From positions 126,001 through 190,000 of IMG/VR virus record IMGVR_UViG_3300043410_001471: a DNA stretch of 64,000 nt. One strand, given 5' to 3'. Position 1 is the stretch's first letter; every line of letters begins with the position of its first letter. Made by a program: the position numbers and the translations under genes. Source of the DNA: a virus. The notes under the pieces were generated by a model. That model ran no database searches. It was not told where the DNA came from and saw only the letters and a list, made by a program, of their open reading frames with translations. Positions 53,290 through 62,079 of this stretch are shown here, piece after piece.

Positions 53290-53546
53290 CAGTAAAGAAA
53301 TTTTCCGCAGCATGGTGTGGTCCATGTAGAGCATTAGCTCCAGTTATGAATGAAGTAAAATCTCAATTTTCAAATGTAGTATTTGAAGATTACGATGTAG
53401 ATGTTGCATATGATGAAGCAACAAAATACGGCATCCGTTCAGTACCAACAGTTGTTATTGAAAAAGATGGTAAAGAAGTTGAAAGATTTGCGGGAGCAGC
53501 AGCAAAGATGACTTATGTAAATGCATTGAATGAACATTTAAAGTAA
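53283..53546 (+). CDS. trxA: Thioredoxin
   Basis: 87 residues, a minimal thioredoxin. The active site WCGPC is at 11-15 and the cis-proline motif SVPT near 57-60; EVERFAGA matches the usual C-terminal turn. Probably the electron donor for the ribonucleotide reductase encoded just upstream. Confidence 0.93.
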   Translation: MVTVKKFSAAWCGPCRALAPVMNEVKSQFSNVVFEDYDVDVAYDEATKYGIRSVPTVVIEKDGKEVERFAGAAAKMTYVNALNEHLK

Positions 53547-53556
53547 AATAAATTTG
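53526..53556 (+). promoter_or_regulatory. Host-type promoter TTG-N20-TAAATTTG
   Basis: TTG (53526-53528), 20 bases, TAAATTTG (53549-53556). It lies at the end of the thioredoxin gene and points into the HTH/Mom-like unit. Confidence 0.6.
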
Positions 53557-53588
53557 TGATTATCAAAAAAATTGGTTATATTAGACAT

Positions 53589-53789
53589 ATGTTAAGAGGA
53601 GAATCGCATCCAATGCATAAATTGACTGAAGAGCAGATAATGCAAATCAGAGAATTATACAAAGTGGGTCATAGAAATATCAAAGTTATTGCTAGGAACT
53701 ACAAAGTATCTCCTGCTAACATTAAGAAAATAGTTACAAACCAAACGTGGACACACATGATAAAGTGGCCGTATGAAAGAACTAAATAA
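53589..53789 (+). CDS. Orphan helix-turn-helix protein, homing-endonuclease-tail type
   Basis: 66 residues from ATG 53589; a GTG at 53556 would fall inside the promoter. RGESHPMHKLTEEQIMQIRELYKVGHRNIKVIARNYKVSPANIKKIVTNQTWTHM matches the HTH commonly found at the C-terminus of phage HNH endonucleases, but no HNH motif is present. It may be the remnant of a homing endonuclease or a small regulator. It overlaps the first Mom-like gene by 17 bases. Confidence 0.6.
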   Translation: MLRGESHPMHKLTEEQIMQIRELYKVGHRNIKVIARNYKVSPANIKKIVTNQTWTHMIKWPYERTK

Positions 53790-54537
53790 GTTATATTGTG
53801 ATACATCGAAATTAATCGTAAGAGTAGTAAACAAAAATGTAGCAAAGGATATCATCGTTAATAACCATTATAGTGGGATATGGACGAAGGTATCCTATGC
53901 TATTGGATTGTTTTATGTTTCCAATGATGAACACAAATTCTTTGGTGGAGTAAACGAACAACTTATTGGAGTAGCGTGTTATGGTGACCCGGTGGGTAGA
54001 CACTCCGGCGCATCTATATCCGGAAATTTGGATAGAACGGAAGTTTTAGAACTTACCCGTTTATTTGTATTTGATGGTTATGGTAGTAATATTGAAAGTT
54101 GGTTCGTTGGACAAACTTTTGAGTGGTTAAGAAAAAACGCACCACACATCAAAGCATTGGTATCGTATTCAGACCCAAAAGCAGGACATTTAGGAACTGT
54201 ATATCAAGCAACTAATTGGATTTATCAGGGTAATAAGATTCGACCTAACGATAGTTGGTCTTTTAAATGGAGTGAAATAGATGAATGGCATCATAGTAGA
54301 ACTTCATATGTAAAGTATGGTACTAATGACCCAAAGATAATTCAAACAATGGTAGCATCGCCATTTTGGATTAAAAAAGAACCCCGAAAACATCGATATG
54401 TTTATATACTTTTGAATGGTAGAGAACGAAAAAAATTATTGAAATCGTTAAAGTATCCATCATTACCATATCCAAAAGCAAACGAAGAATTTATTGAAGA
54501 AATACATAAATTAGAACCAATTGAAAGTAGAAAATAA
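53773..54537 (+). CDS. Mom-like DNA-modification protein 1 (GNAT-type fold)
   Basis: 254 residues. VLELTRLFVFDGYGSNIESWFVGQTFEWLRKNAPHIKALVSYSDPKAGHLGTVYQATNWIYQG (about 91-153) carries the SY(S/A)D...GH-G-YQA-NW-Y-G signature of the phage Mu Mom family, which adds a carbamoylmethyl group to adenine. The C-terminal KHRYVYILL ... PYPK block is shared with the next gene. It may modify phage DNA against host restriction, but the chemistry need not be identical to Mom. Upstream lies the HTH gene; downstream is a paralogue. Confidence 0.65.
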   Translation: MKELNKLYCDTSKLIVRVVNKNVAKDIIVNNHYSGIWTKVSYAIGLFYVSNDEHKFFGGVNEQLIGVACYGDPVGRHSGASISGNLDRTEVLELTRLFVFDGYGSNIESWFVGQTFEWLRKNAPHIKALVSYSDPKAGHLGTVYQATNWIYQGNKIRPNDSWSFKWSEIDEWHHSRTSYVKYGTNDPKIIQTMVASPFWIKKEPRKHRYVYILLNGRERKKLLKSLKYPSLPYPKANEEFIEEIHKLEPIESRK

Positions 54538-55324
54538 GTTATATTGTGATACCAGTAGAGTATCCATTAGAGAAATCAATAGTAATGTAGCCAAAGAGAT
54601 TATTGTTAAAAAGCACTACACTCACGCTTGGACTGCTTGTAGATATGCGTTAGGTATATTCTATAAAACTGATAATGAAAATGTAATCGGTGATGATGAA
54701 ATTCTAATCGGTTGTATGGTTTATGGATTTCCCGTAGGAGCAAGAGCATCCACATCCGTTTGTGAGGGATTAACCAAAGATAACATTTTGGAATTGACTC
54801 GTTTATATTGCGATGATGGGTATGGTTCGAATATTGAATCATACGCATTGGGACAATCGTTTAAATGGTTCAGAGAAAATGATAAAGATATCAAAGTACT
54901 CATTTCTTATGCAGATAACGGACAAGAACATTTAGGTGGTATTTACCAAGCAACTAATTGGATTTATCAGGGATTAAATACAGATATCGCCCTAATGCCA
55001 AACTATGGTATTTCATTATCAAATGACCCATTTAAATGGATTCATAGTAGGACTGTATTTACAAAATGGGGTAGTGGTAATCTGGAACATCTTCGTAGAG
55101 AAATTGGTAAGGATGGTTACAAAGAATTTTGGAGAAGGGAAGAACCACCAAAGCATAGATACATACAAATCATAGGAGCAGATAAAAAGGAGAAAAAGGA
55201 TTTAATTAAGAGATTAAAACATGAGGTTAGACCTTATCCTAAAAATGCTAGAGAATACAATAAAGGTGTTCAGCACCACACTACAATTGAACCAGATACC
55301 GAAATTTCGGTTAAATTCTGGTAA
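54521..55324 (+). CDS. Mom-like DNA-modification protein 2, paralogue
   Basis: 267 residues, probably starting at TTG 54521 (MKVENKLYCDTS), which aligns with the ATG start of the first copy (MKELNKLYCDTS). It shares ILELTRLYCDDGYGSNIESY, SYADNGQEHLGGIYQATNWIYQG and the KHRYIQII ... PYPK end. The GH of the signature is EH (136-137) here, so specificity or activity may differ. A 20-base stretch around the starts and one of more than 20 bases encoding QATNWIYQG are identical between the two copies, pointing to duplication or gene conversion. Confidence 0.62.
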   Translation: MKVENKLYCDTSRVSIREINSNVAKEIIVKKHYTHAWTACRYALGIFYKTDNENVIGDDEILIGCMVYGFPVGARASTSVCEGLTKDNILELTRLYCDDGYGSNIESYALGQSFKWFRENDKDIKVLISYADNGQEHLGGIYQATNWIYQGLNTDIALMPNYGISLSNDPFKWIHSRTVFTKWGSGNLEHLRREIGKDGYKEFWRREEPPKHRYIQIIGADKKEKKDLIKRLKHEVRPYPKNAREYNKGVQHHTTIEPDTEISVKFW

Positions 55325-55340
55325 ATATACCCCAAAATAT

Positions 55341-55371
55341 TTGGTAATATCAAATAATATTCGTATATTTG
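55341..55371 (+). promoter_or_regulatory. Host-type promoter TTG-N20-TATATTTG
   Basis: TTG (55341-55343), 20 bases, TATATTTG (55364-55371), 37 bases upstream of the 584-residue gene. Confidence 0.78.
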
Positions 55372-55408
55372 AGTATATCAAAAGAGTTAAAATTTAAAAT
55401 TTAAAGTT

Positions 55409-57163
55409 ATGGCATTAAAACTTAGTTATGATGATTTTATTAAAGAAGTTGCTTATTTAAGAGCTGAGAAACTTCCGTATTGTGTATCAACAATGAACAC
55501 ATATTTTACAGCATATGTTATCAAATGGTCTGATTTAAAGTTCTATCCTAAAAATTATAAAGGCGAACTTCAACCACATGATATTCAAAATTCTCAATCA
55601 AATAGAAATCCATCAATTAATGTTAATTCGAAAAAGTTACCTAAGAAATTAGCATATGGAATTCGTATTATGGGAGGTAATTCATCTTTTAATTATTTAC
55701 CATTGGGTATTTTAGATGATACAATTGCACTTCAAGCTGAAGATAGAGGACATGAGGGTGGTGTATTATTCTTTAATTATGATACTAAATGGCCTATTAA
55801 AATTTGGAAAAGAGCTTTACAAATTTTAGAAACGGAAGTTATGGAATCCGAACAAACTTCCAATACAAAATTAATTATAAAATCTTTGAAATCATTGATG
55901 AATGATAAGAAAGTAAAGGAATTATCATTTGCGGAAATTGTTCCATTAGATATAAAGAAAGAAAAAGATAACGCTTATATTCCAATAGAATTGAAAGTAT
56001 ATCCTAATAGAACATTTCATAGAAGAGAAATTTTAGGAATTAATAATAATGAAGATACTTGGCAAACTCACCAAAAAGCAGTAGCTGAAGCTGAAATTGT
56101 TTTAGATGCAATTTATGGTGTGGGTAACGATTATTTTGATAAAATATATACACCAGTTGAAGGTAAAGCACTTTTTCAAGGTGAATTAACTATGTTAGCA
56201 AAACATGCAGCAGCTGGTCACAAAATGGAAAGATATGAAGAAGAACCAATTATGCTATGGTTAAGTTCTAGACAATATAGAAAAGATTCTTTGGACATTT
56301 ATAGAGGATTTGATTGTTCAACATTAAATACTCGCATTGCTCAATATAAAAAATTAGTTGAATCCATTTCTAAAGATAAAAAATTAGATGAATTAGTTAA
56401 AACGGAAGTAGATTTTTTAACTTACATATCAGAATGTGTTAATATAGACTCATTTGAAACAACGATTGATAATGTTGTTGCTAAATATAAAGGAAAATCT
56501 ACAACCAACATCAATGACCTTTCTATGACAAAAATGGATTCGGCTCTTATGATGGCTCAAATTATTAGAGATTATTTAGATACACGAACTGCTAGATTAA
56601 CAAAAGATGTTGTAATTACAGTTGGTAATAAAGTATTGAAAATGGCTTCTGAATTATTGGAGAATGAAAATGTTCAATCCGAATTAATTTCATCATCTAC
56701 CGGTGCTAATGGAAGATATAAGCAATTTTATATGAACTTAGAGGAGGAATTAAATGAATTACCATATGAAGAGGTTAGTGATGTTAAAGAAACATTGATT
56801 TCAAAAGCTAAACAGCAAATGGATTCATCTTTAAATCCAAATGGAGATATTCCAATGATTGATAGAGATGAAAATGCAAAATCGGTTTTTAAAATTGTTA
56901 TTGTAAATATTAACAAAGGTATCGGATTTGAAAAAGGGCATAAGAATGCTGGAATAGATAGTAAAGATATCGATAACTTTTTCTTACAATTTACAGGAGA
57001 TAATGGATTCTGGTCTAATAAAAGAGATTTTGAACCAAACACATATTCAGCTGAATATTTAAATTCAATAAAAGAATTTATGAAAACTAATGAGTTGAAT
57101 GATAATGATGAGTGGCAAGATGCATATCAAAATACTCGTAAATTTGTAACATCTGTTTGGTAA
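55409..57163 (+). CDS. Large protein of unknown function
   Basis: 584 residues with no motif I recognise. MALKLSYDDFIKEVAYLRAEKLPYCVSTMNTYF opens a mixed alpha/beta N-terminal part; about 300-480 is helical and charged (RIAQYKKLVESISKDKKLDELVKTE...). There is no Walker box, zinc cluster or membrane segment. It has its own host-type promoter and is the largest unexplained gene on the replication side, lying between the Mom-like pair and a glycosyltransferase. Confidence 0.6.
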   Translation: MALKLSYDDFIKEVAYLRAEKLPYCVSTMNTYFTAYVIKWSDLKFYPKNYKGELQPHDIQNSQSNRNPSINVNSKKLPKKLAYGIRIMGGNSSFNYLPLGILDDTIALQAEDRGHEGGVLFFNYDTKWPIKIWKRALQILETEVMESEQTSNTKLIIKSLKSLMNDKKVKELSFAEIVPLDIKKEKDNAYIPIELKVYPNRTFHRREILGINNNEDTWQTHQKAVAEAEIVLDAIYGVGNDYFDKIYTPVEGKALFQGELTMLAKHAAAGHKMERYEEEPIMLWLSSRQYRKDSLDIYRGFDCSTLNTRIAQYKKLVESISKDKKLDELVKTEVDFLTYISECVNIDSFETTIDNVVAKYKGKSTTNINDLSMTKMDSALMMAQIIRDYLDTRTARLTKDVVITVGNKVLKMASELLENENVQSELISSSTGANGRYKQFYMNLEEELNELPYEEVSDVKETLISKAKQQMDSSLNPNGDIPMIDRDENAKSVFKIVIVNINKGIGFEKGHKNAGIDSKDIDNFFLQFTGDNGFWSNKRDFEPNTYSAEYLNSIKEFMKTNELNDNDEWQDAYQNTRKFVTSVW

Positions 57164-57181
57164 TATAATAGTAAAATTAAT

Positions 57182-58285
57182 ATGAATAAATTTTGGGATT
57201 CCGAAATAGGTAATTTTGATAAGAAGGTATTAGTAGTACCCAATTATACTCACTTTGGTGAAGGTAAAAATATAAACGCAGATTCGTTTGTGTTAGTTAT
57301 GAAATCATTTTTAGATAACACTAATTATGATAATTTACAATTTATAATTCCATATCCAAATGGATATATGCCAACGGATTTTATGAAGTATAAAAATGTA
57401 AAACTTATTAATATGGGGAATGTTTCTACATTTCCCCCATTAATGAGAATTCAATTCCCCGATTCTGCATTTAAAAAGATATTTTCTGAAGAAGGAATTG
57501 ATATCATTTGGTCACATTTGCCGGAATGGACTAATCAATTATTAATCGTTCGTAGATACAACACAGTAACTCAACCTGTTTTGGGTTATTGCCATTGGTG
57601 GGAGATTCCTGAAAATGGTGCATATAATCATAATTCCTTTTGGGCAAATGTGCAAGGTATGTTGAAAATGAGTGTATGTGGGGTAAACTCACAATGGGTT
57701 AAGAATTTAGTATTAAAAAGAGCAAGTGGGTTTTTGAATAAAGAACAATTAGAAAAATTAGATACAATCATTCAGCCTTGGTATTTAGGATGCGATGAGT
57801 GGCAAGAAGGAATTGTAAAACCAAAAACTATTTTATTCAATCATAGAGCAGATGGGTATACCGGTGCTGATTGGTTTTTTGAAGAGATGGATAAGTTGTG
57901 GGAACAAAGACAAGATTTTAAAGTTCTTACATCCATAGCTAGTGTTTCAAAACCATATACGGAATCAATCCGACATCCTAATAGAGAACATTATAAACAA
58001 AATGTAGGAAGCGCTGATATTGGTGTTGGATGTTTTACAAAATATTCAGCATGGAGTATGAGTACAACTGATGGGTTGAGTATGAATGTACCATATATTT
58101 TACCAAAAGGATTGTGCTATGAAGAAATGGTTGGAGAAGATTATCCATTACTTTATAATGGTAAAAAGGAATTTGTAAAAATGTTAGTAGATTACTTAGA
58201 TGGTAAAATAGAAAGACCTAACACAAAAAAAATGGCTGAGAAGTTATATTGGAAACATAGTTTAGAAAATTGGAAAATTATATAA
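57182..58285 (+). CDS. GT-B glycosyltransferase-like protein
   Basis: 367 residues. VLVVPNYTHFGEGKNINADSF resembles an N-terminal GT-B loop; CHWWEIPENG and VNSQWVKNLVLK are typical of GT4-like enzymes, and TTDGLSMNVPYILPKG sits where the nucleotide-sugar site would be. The usual EPFG motif is not obvious, so acceptor and donor are unknown. It shares the MNKFWD/MKFWDT start style with the next gene, which begins 1 base after its stop. Confidence 0.6.
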   Translation: MNKFWDSEIGNFDKKVLVVPNYTHFGEGKNINADSFVLVMKSFLDNTNYDNLQFIIPYPNGYMPTDFMKYKNVKLINMGNVSTFPPLMRIQFPDSAFKKIFSEEGIDIIWSHLPEWTNQLLIVRRYNTVTQPVLGYCHWWEIPENGAYNHNSFWANVQGMLKMSVCGVNSQWVKNLVLKRASGFLNKEQLEKLDTIIQPWYLGCDEWQEGIVKPKTILFNHRADGYTGADWFFEEMDKLWEQRQDFKVLTSIASVSKPYTESIRHPNREHYKQNVGSADIGVGCFTKYSAWSMSTTDGLSMNVPYILPKGLCYEEMVGEDYPLLYNGKKEFVKMLVDYLDGKIERPNTKKMAEKLYWKHSLENWKII

Positions 58286-58286
58286 T

Positions 58287-59513
58287 ATGAAATTTTGGGA
58301 TACAGGTGAACAAACCAACACAGAAGTATTTGACTACGATGAGATGAAAAAGAAGTTCATTGAGAACTTGGATTATCTTAAAGAAATGTCAGTAGAAGAG
58401 CAAACTCTATACAAAAAATGGATGGAGTGGAATGAAGATTTAATTGGTAATATGCGAAAATTACCTGCTTTACAACAACATTATGATTCGTTGTGGAAAC
58501 CGACTGATATTATGGATAAGGAATTAACGATAAAAGAAATCGAAGGATTGCAACCATATATTGAAGTTGTAGAAGATAATCCAAAAGAATCTACTCGTTG
58601 GACTGAAATCCGTAGATTAATTCATACTATGGAGTTTCAGGCAAATCCAGGTCGTAATGTAAAGTGCTATGTTAAAGATAGAACAAGCGGAAAGATATTA
58701 GGACAAGTTTGTTTAGGTTCAGACATTACATCATTGGGTGTGAGAGATGCATACATTGGTTGGCAGAAAGAAGATAAGTTTCAAAATGGTAAATTGAATT
58801 GTACTACTATTGCAACTACAATCGTATCAACCCAACCATTTGGATATAATTTCTTAGGTGGTAAGTTAATTGCAGCATTGGCAACTGCACCTGAAGTTAG
58901 AGATTACTGGCAAAAGAAATACAACAATCCATTGATTGGAGTAGGTACAACATCATTGTATGGTATTCACTCACAATACAATGGTATTCCTCATTTCAAA
59001 ACATTGGGAGAATCTAAAGGTAAGATTTCTACAAAGCCAGATGATAAGGTATACGACCCATGGCATCAATGGTTGAAAGAAAATCGTTCTGAATGGTATA
59101 AGCAACACATTATGGATGAGAGAGAACGAAATGGTGCTAATATGGGATACGATAGAAACGGACCTGTAAGTGGAATCAAACAAAAGATTATTCAGGCAAT
59201 TTTTAAAGAGTTGGGAATCAAAGGAAACGCTTATGACCACGGATTCCAAAGAGGTGTGTATTTCGCACAAATGTATGAGAATGGTAATGAGTTCCTTTGT
59301 TCTAAAATCGAAGAGAAGGATTTAGTTCTTAAAAAGAAATTCGCTGATGGTAATGATTATACTATCAAATGGTGGAAAGATAAAGCAATTAAGAGATATA
59401 CTAAATTGCATGAAGAAGGTAAAATTAAACCCGAAGTTTTATTCTATATTGATGCAATTGGAATGACTTGGGAACAAATGAAAGAACATTACTTAAAAGA
59501 AGTGGGAAGATAA
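58287..59513 (+). CDS. DUF4338/DruA-like protein
   Basis: 408 residues. NPGRNVKCYVKDRTSGKILGQVCLGSDI, RDAYIGWQKEDKFQNGKLNCTTIATTIVSTQPFGYNFLGGKLIAALATAPEVRDYWQKKYNNPLIGVGTTSLYG resemble DUF4338, the family of DruA from the Druantia defence system and of proteins found in T4-like phages. The GKLIAALATAPEVRDYW and GTTSLYG stretches are the most telling. Catalytic activity is unknown. It ends 3 bases before the replicative polymerase gene, so a link to DNA modification or replication is plausible. Confidence 0.55.
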   Translation: MKFWDTGEQTNTEVFDYDEMKKKFIENLDYLKEMSVEEQTLYKKWMEWNEDLIGNMRKLPALQQHYDSLWKPTDIMDKELTIKEIEGLQPYIEVVEDNPKESTRWTEIRRLIHTMEFQANPGRNVKCYVKDRTSGKILGQVCLGSDITSLGVRDAYIGWQKEDKFQNGKLNCTTIATTIVSTQPFGYNFLGGKLIAALATAPEVRDYWQKKYNNPLIGVGTTSLYGIHSQYNGIPHFKTLGESKGKISTKPDDKVYDPWHQWLKENRSEWYKQHIMDERERNGANMGYDRNGPVSGIKQKIIQAIFKELGIKGNAYDHGFQRGVYFAQMYENGNEFLCSKIEEKDLVLKKKFADGNDYTIKWWKDKAIKRYTKLHEEGKIKPEVLFYIDAIGMTWEQMKEHYLKEVGR

Positions 59514-59516
59514 AAT

Positions 59517-62078
59517 ATGTATCAAAATATATACTACGAAAGAAGCAAGAATTTAATTCATCTATGGGATGATACCAATGGATACCAAACATTTCCATAC
59601 CGAAAATATGCCTACAAAAAAGACCCATATGGACAGCATCGTTCAATGTATGGGGATAAGTTATCTCGTATTTCAAAGTGGGAAAAGGATGAGGCCGAAG
59701 ATTTATTCGAATCGGATGTACCAGAAACAACGAGAGTATTGGTAGATATCTATGATAATGATTTACCATCAAAAGGACATACAGTATTAACATTTGACAT
59801 TGAGGTAGAAATGATATCAGGTCTACCAAACACACGAGAAGCTCAAAACGAAATCACAGCAATCGCAGCACACGATTCTATTACAAAAGAATATGAAGTG
59901 TTCGTATTAGATAAAGAAAGAAAAGTTAAAAACAATGCTACTAATTTTAGTAAAAACGGCAGAGAGGTTAAAGTACACATATTTGACAACGAAAGGAATT
60001 TATTATTTGCATTTCTTAATTATTACCAACAAGTTGACCCGACTATTCTAACGGGTTGGAACATTGATTTTTTCGATATTCCATATCTTTACAATCGTAT
60101 TAAGAATGTTTGTGGAGAGGGACATGCTAAGAGATTATCTCGTATCGGAGAAGCATTCTGGTCACCATATAGAGAGAAGTTTAGTTTTGGTGGTGTGAGT
60201 GTATTGGATTACATCAATTTGTATAAAACATACACATATACATTGGAAGCATCTTATACATTGAACTACATCGCTACCAAAGAATTGGGTAGAGGTAAGG
60301 TGGAGTATGAGGGAAGTTTGGATGATTTATTTGTAAACGATTTGGAGAAATTCATTGAGTATAACATTGTCGATGTGGAGTTGGTTGTAGCAATGGATGC
60401 CAAATTACAATTCATTGAATTATGTAGAGCCGTTTGTCACGCTGGATTTGTTCCATATGAAGATTACATATTTTCATCAAAGTGGTTAGAAGGAGCTTGT
60501 TTAGGATATCTTAAAAAGAAAGGATTGGTAGCAACCAATAAACCAAAAGATAGAAAGGAAAGAATGCAAGCTCTTAGAGATAATAACGAAGAGAAATTCA
60601 TTGGAGCATATGTAAAAGAACCTATCGTTGGTAAGTATGATTGGATTTATGATTTGGACTTAACATCTCTATATCCATCAATCATTATGACTTTGAATAT
60701 CAGTCCCGAAACAAAGATTGGTAAGATTCAGAATTGGGATGCTGAAGCAAATATCAGAGGGTTAGATACTACATACAAAGTAGTTGGTAAAGATGGTGAT
60801 ACTTATGAATATACGACTCAGGAACTAAAGGAAGTTATTAAGGATAGTAATTTAGGTGTTGCGGCAAATGGAGTTCTCTATTCACAAGATTCACCGGGTT
60901 TGATTGCCGATATCTTAAATGATTGGTTTCAAAAGCGTGTTGAGTTCCGTAAATTAGAAAAGAAATATGGTACGGAAGGTGATACTGAAAAGTATGAATT
61001 CTATGCTAAAAGACAGCTAGTACAAAAGATTCTTTTGAACTCAATGTATGGTGTATTGGGTTTACCAGCATTTCGATTCTATGATGTGGATAACGCTGAA
61101 GCAGTAACCCTAACAGGTCAAACTGTTATTAAGAAAACAGCAGAGATGGCAAACATCAAATATTGGAAAGAACTCGGAACTAAAGAGGATTATAATGTGT
61201 ACATCGATACTGATTCCATTTATATGATGGCAGAACCTTTGGTAAAACATAGATACCCTGAATATAAAACATTTGACCAAAATCGAATGGCTGAAGAGGT
61301 AAATACTATTGCCGAAGAAACTCAAACATTTTTGAACACATTCTATGATATGTTGGCTGAAAAGTTCTTCTTTATTCCAAAAGAGAAACATAGATTTGAG
61401 ATTAAGAAAGAATACATTAGTAAAGCAGGATTTTGGGTAGCAAAGAAGAGATATGCACAATGGATGATTCTAAAAAATGGTGTACCTTGTGATAAGTTGG
61501 ATGTTAAAGGATTGGATGTGGTTCGTTCATCATTTCCTAAAGCATTTCAGGACTTTATGGCTAAAATGTTGAAAGATATTTTAATGGGTAAGGATAACGC
61601 ATTTATGGATGAATCTTTATTGGATTTCAAAAAGAATATGATTAATCTACCTGTAAACAAAATAGCAAAGGGTGGAGCAATTAAGGAGTTAAGTAAGTAT
61701 GATAATGGTAGTTGGAGAAAAGATGGTGGAGAAGCTATCGCATCATTTGAAAAGGGAACACCTGCACACGTTAAAGCTGGAATCACTTACAATCGATTAT
61801 TAAAATTCTTCAATTGTCCATTTAAGCATGAACCAATTAGAGATGGTGATAAAGTAAAGTGGGTATATCTTAAAACAAATCCATTGGGATTAGATACTGT
61901 TGCATTTAAGGATTATAATGACCCAAAAGAGATTATGGATTTCGTAGAACAATATGTTGATAGAGATATGATTTATAAAGCAGAGTTGGAAAACAAAGTA
62001 GATGATTTCTATAACGCCTTAAAATGGAGTAAAGCATCAACCGAAGCACAAACCGCTAAAAAGTTTTTTAGTTTTTAA
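59517..62078 (+). CDS. gp43: Replicative DNA polymerase, gp43-like (family B)
   Basis: 853 residues (T4: 898). Proofreading exonuclease: Exo I TFDIEVE (D94, E96), Exo II TGWNIDFFDIPYL, Exo III YNIVDVELV. Polymerase: motif A DLDLTSLYPSIIMTLN (about 377-392), motif B KILLNSMYGVLGLPAFRFYD, motif C YIDTDS (562-567). All catalytic carboxylates are present. The C-terminal AKKFFSF could be the clamp-binding tail, fitting the clamp gene downstream. Confidence 0.96.
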   Translation: MYQNIYYERSKNLIHLWDDTNGYQTFPYRKYAYKKDPYGQHRSMYGDKLSRISKWEKDEAEDLFESDVPETTRVLVDIYDNDLPSKGHTVLTFDIEVEMISGLPNTREAQNEITAIAAHDSITKEYEVFVLDKERKVKNNATNFSKNGREVKVHIFDNERNLLFAFLNYYQQVDPTILTGWNIDFFDIPYLYNRIKNVCGEGHAKRLSRIGEAFWSPYREKFSFGGVSVLDYINLYKTYTYTLEASYTLNYIATKELGRGKVEYEGSLDDLFVNDLEKFIEYNIVDVELVVAMDAKLQFIELCRAVCHAGFVPYEDYIFSSKWLEGACLGYLKKKGLVATNKPKDRKERMQALRDNNEEKFIGAYVKEPIVGKYDWIYDLDLTSLYPSIIMTLNISPETKIGKIQNWDAEANIRGLDTTYKVVGKDGDTYEYTTQELKEVIKDSNLGVAANGVLYSQDSPGLIADILNDWFQKRVEFRKLEKKYGTEGDTEKYEFYAKRQLVQKILLNSMYGVLGLPAFRFYDVDNAEAVTLTGQTVIKKTAEMANIKYWKELGTKEDYNVYIDTDSIYMMAEPLVKHRYPEYKTFDQNRMAEEVNTIAEETQTFLNTFYDMLAEKFFFIPKEKHRFEIKKEYISKAGFWVAKKRYAQWMILKNGVPCDKLDVKGLDVVRSSFPKAFQDFMAKMLKDILMGKDNAFMDESLLDFKKNMINLPVNKIAKGGAIKELSKYDNGSWRKDGGEAIASFEKGTPAHVKAGITYNRLLKFFNCPFKHEPIRDGDKVKWVYLKTNPLGLDTVAFKDYNDPKEIMDFVEQYVDRDMIYKAELENKVDDFYNALKWSKASTEAQTAKKFFSF

Positions 62079-62079
62079 T

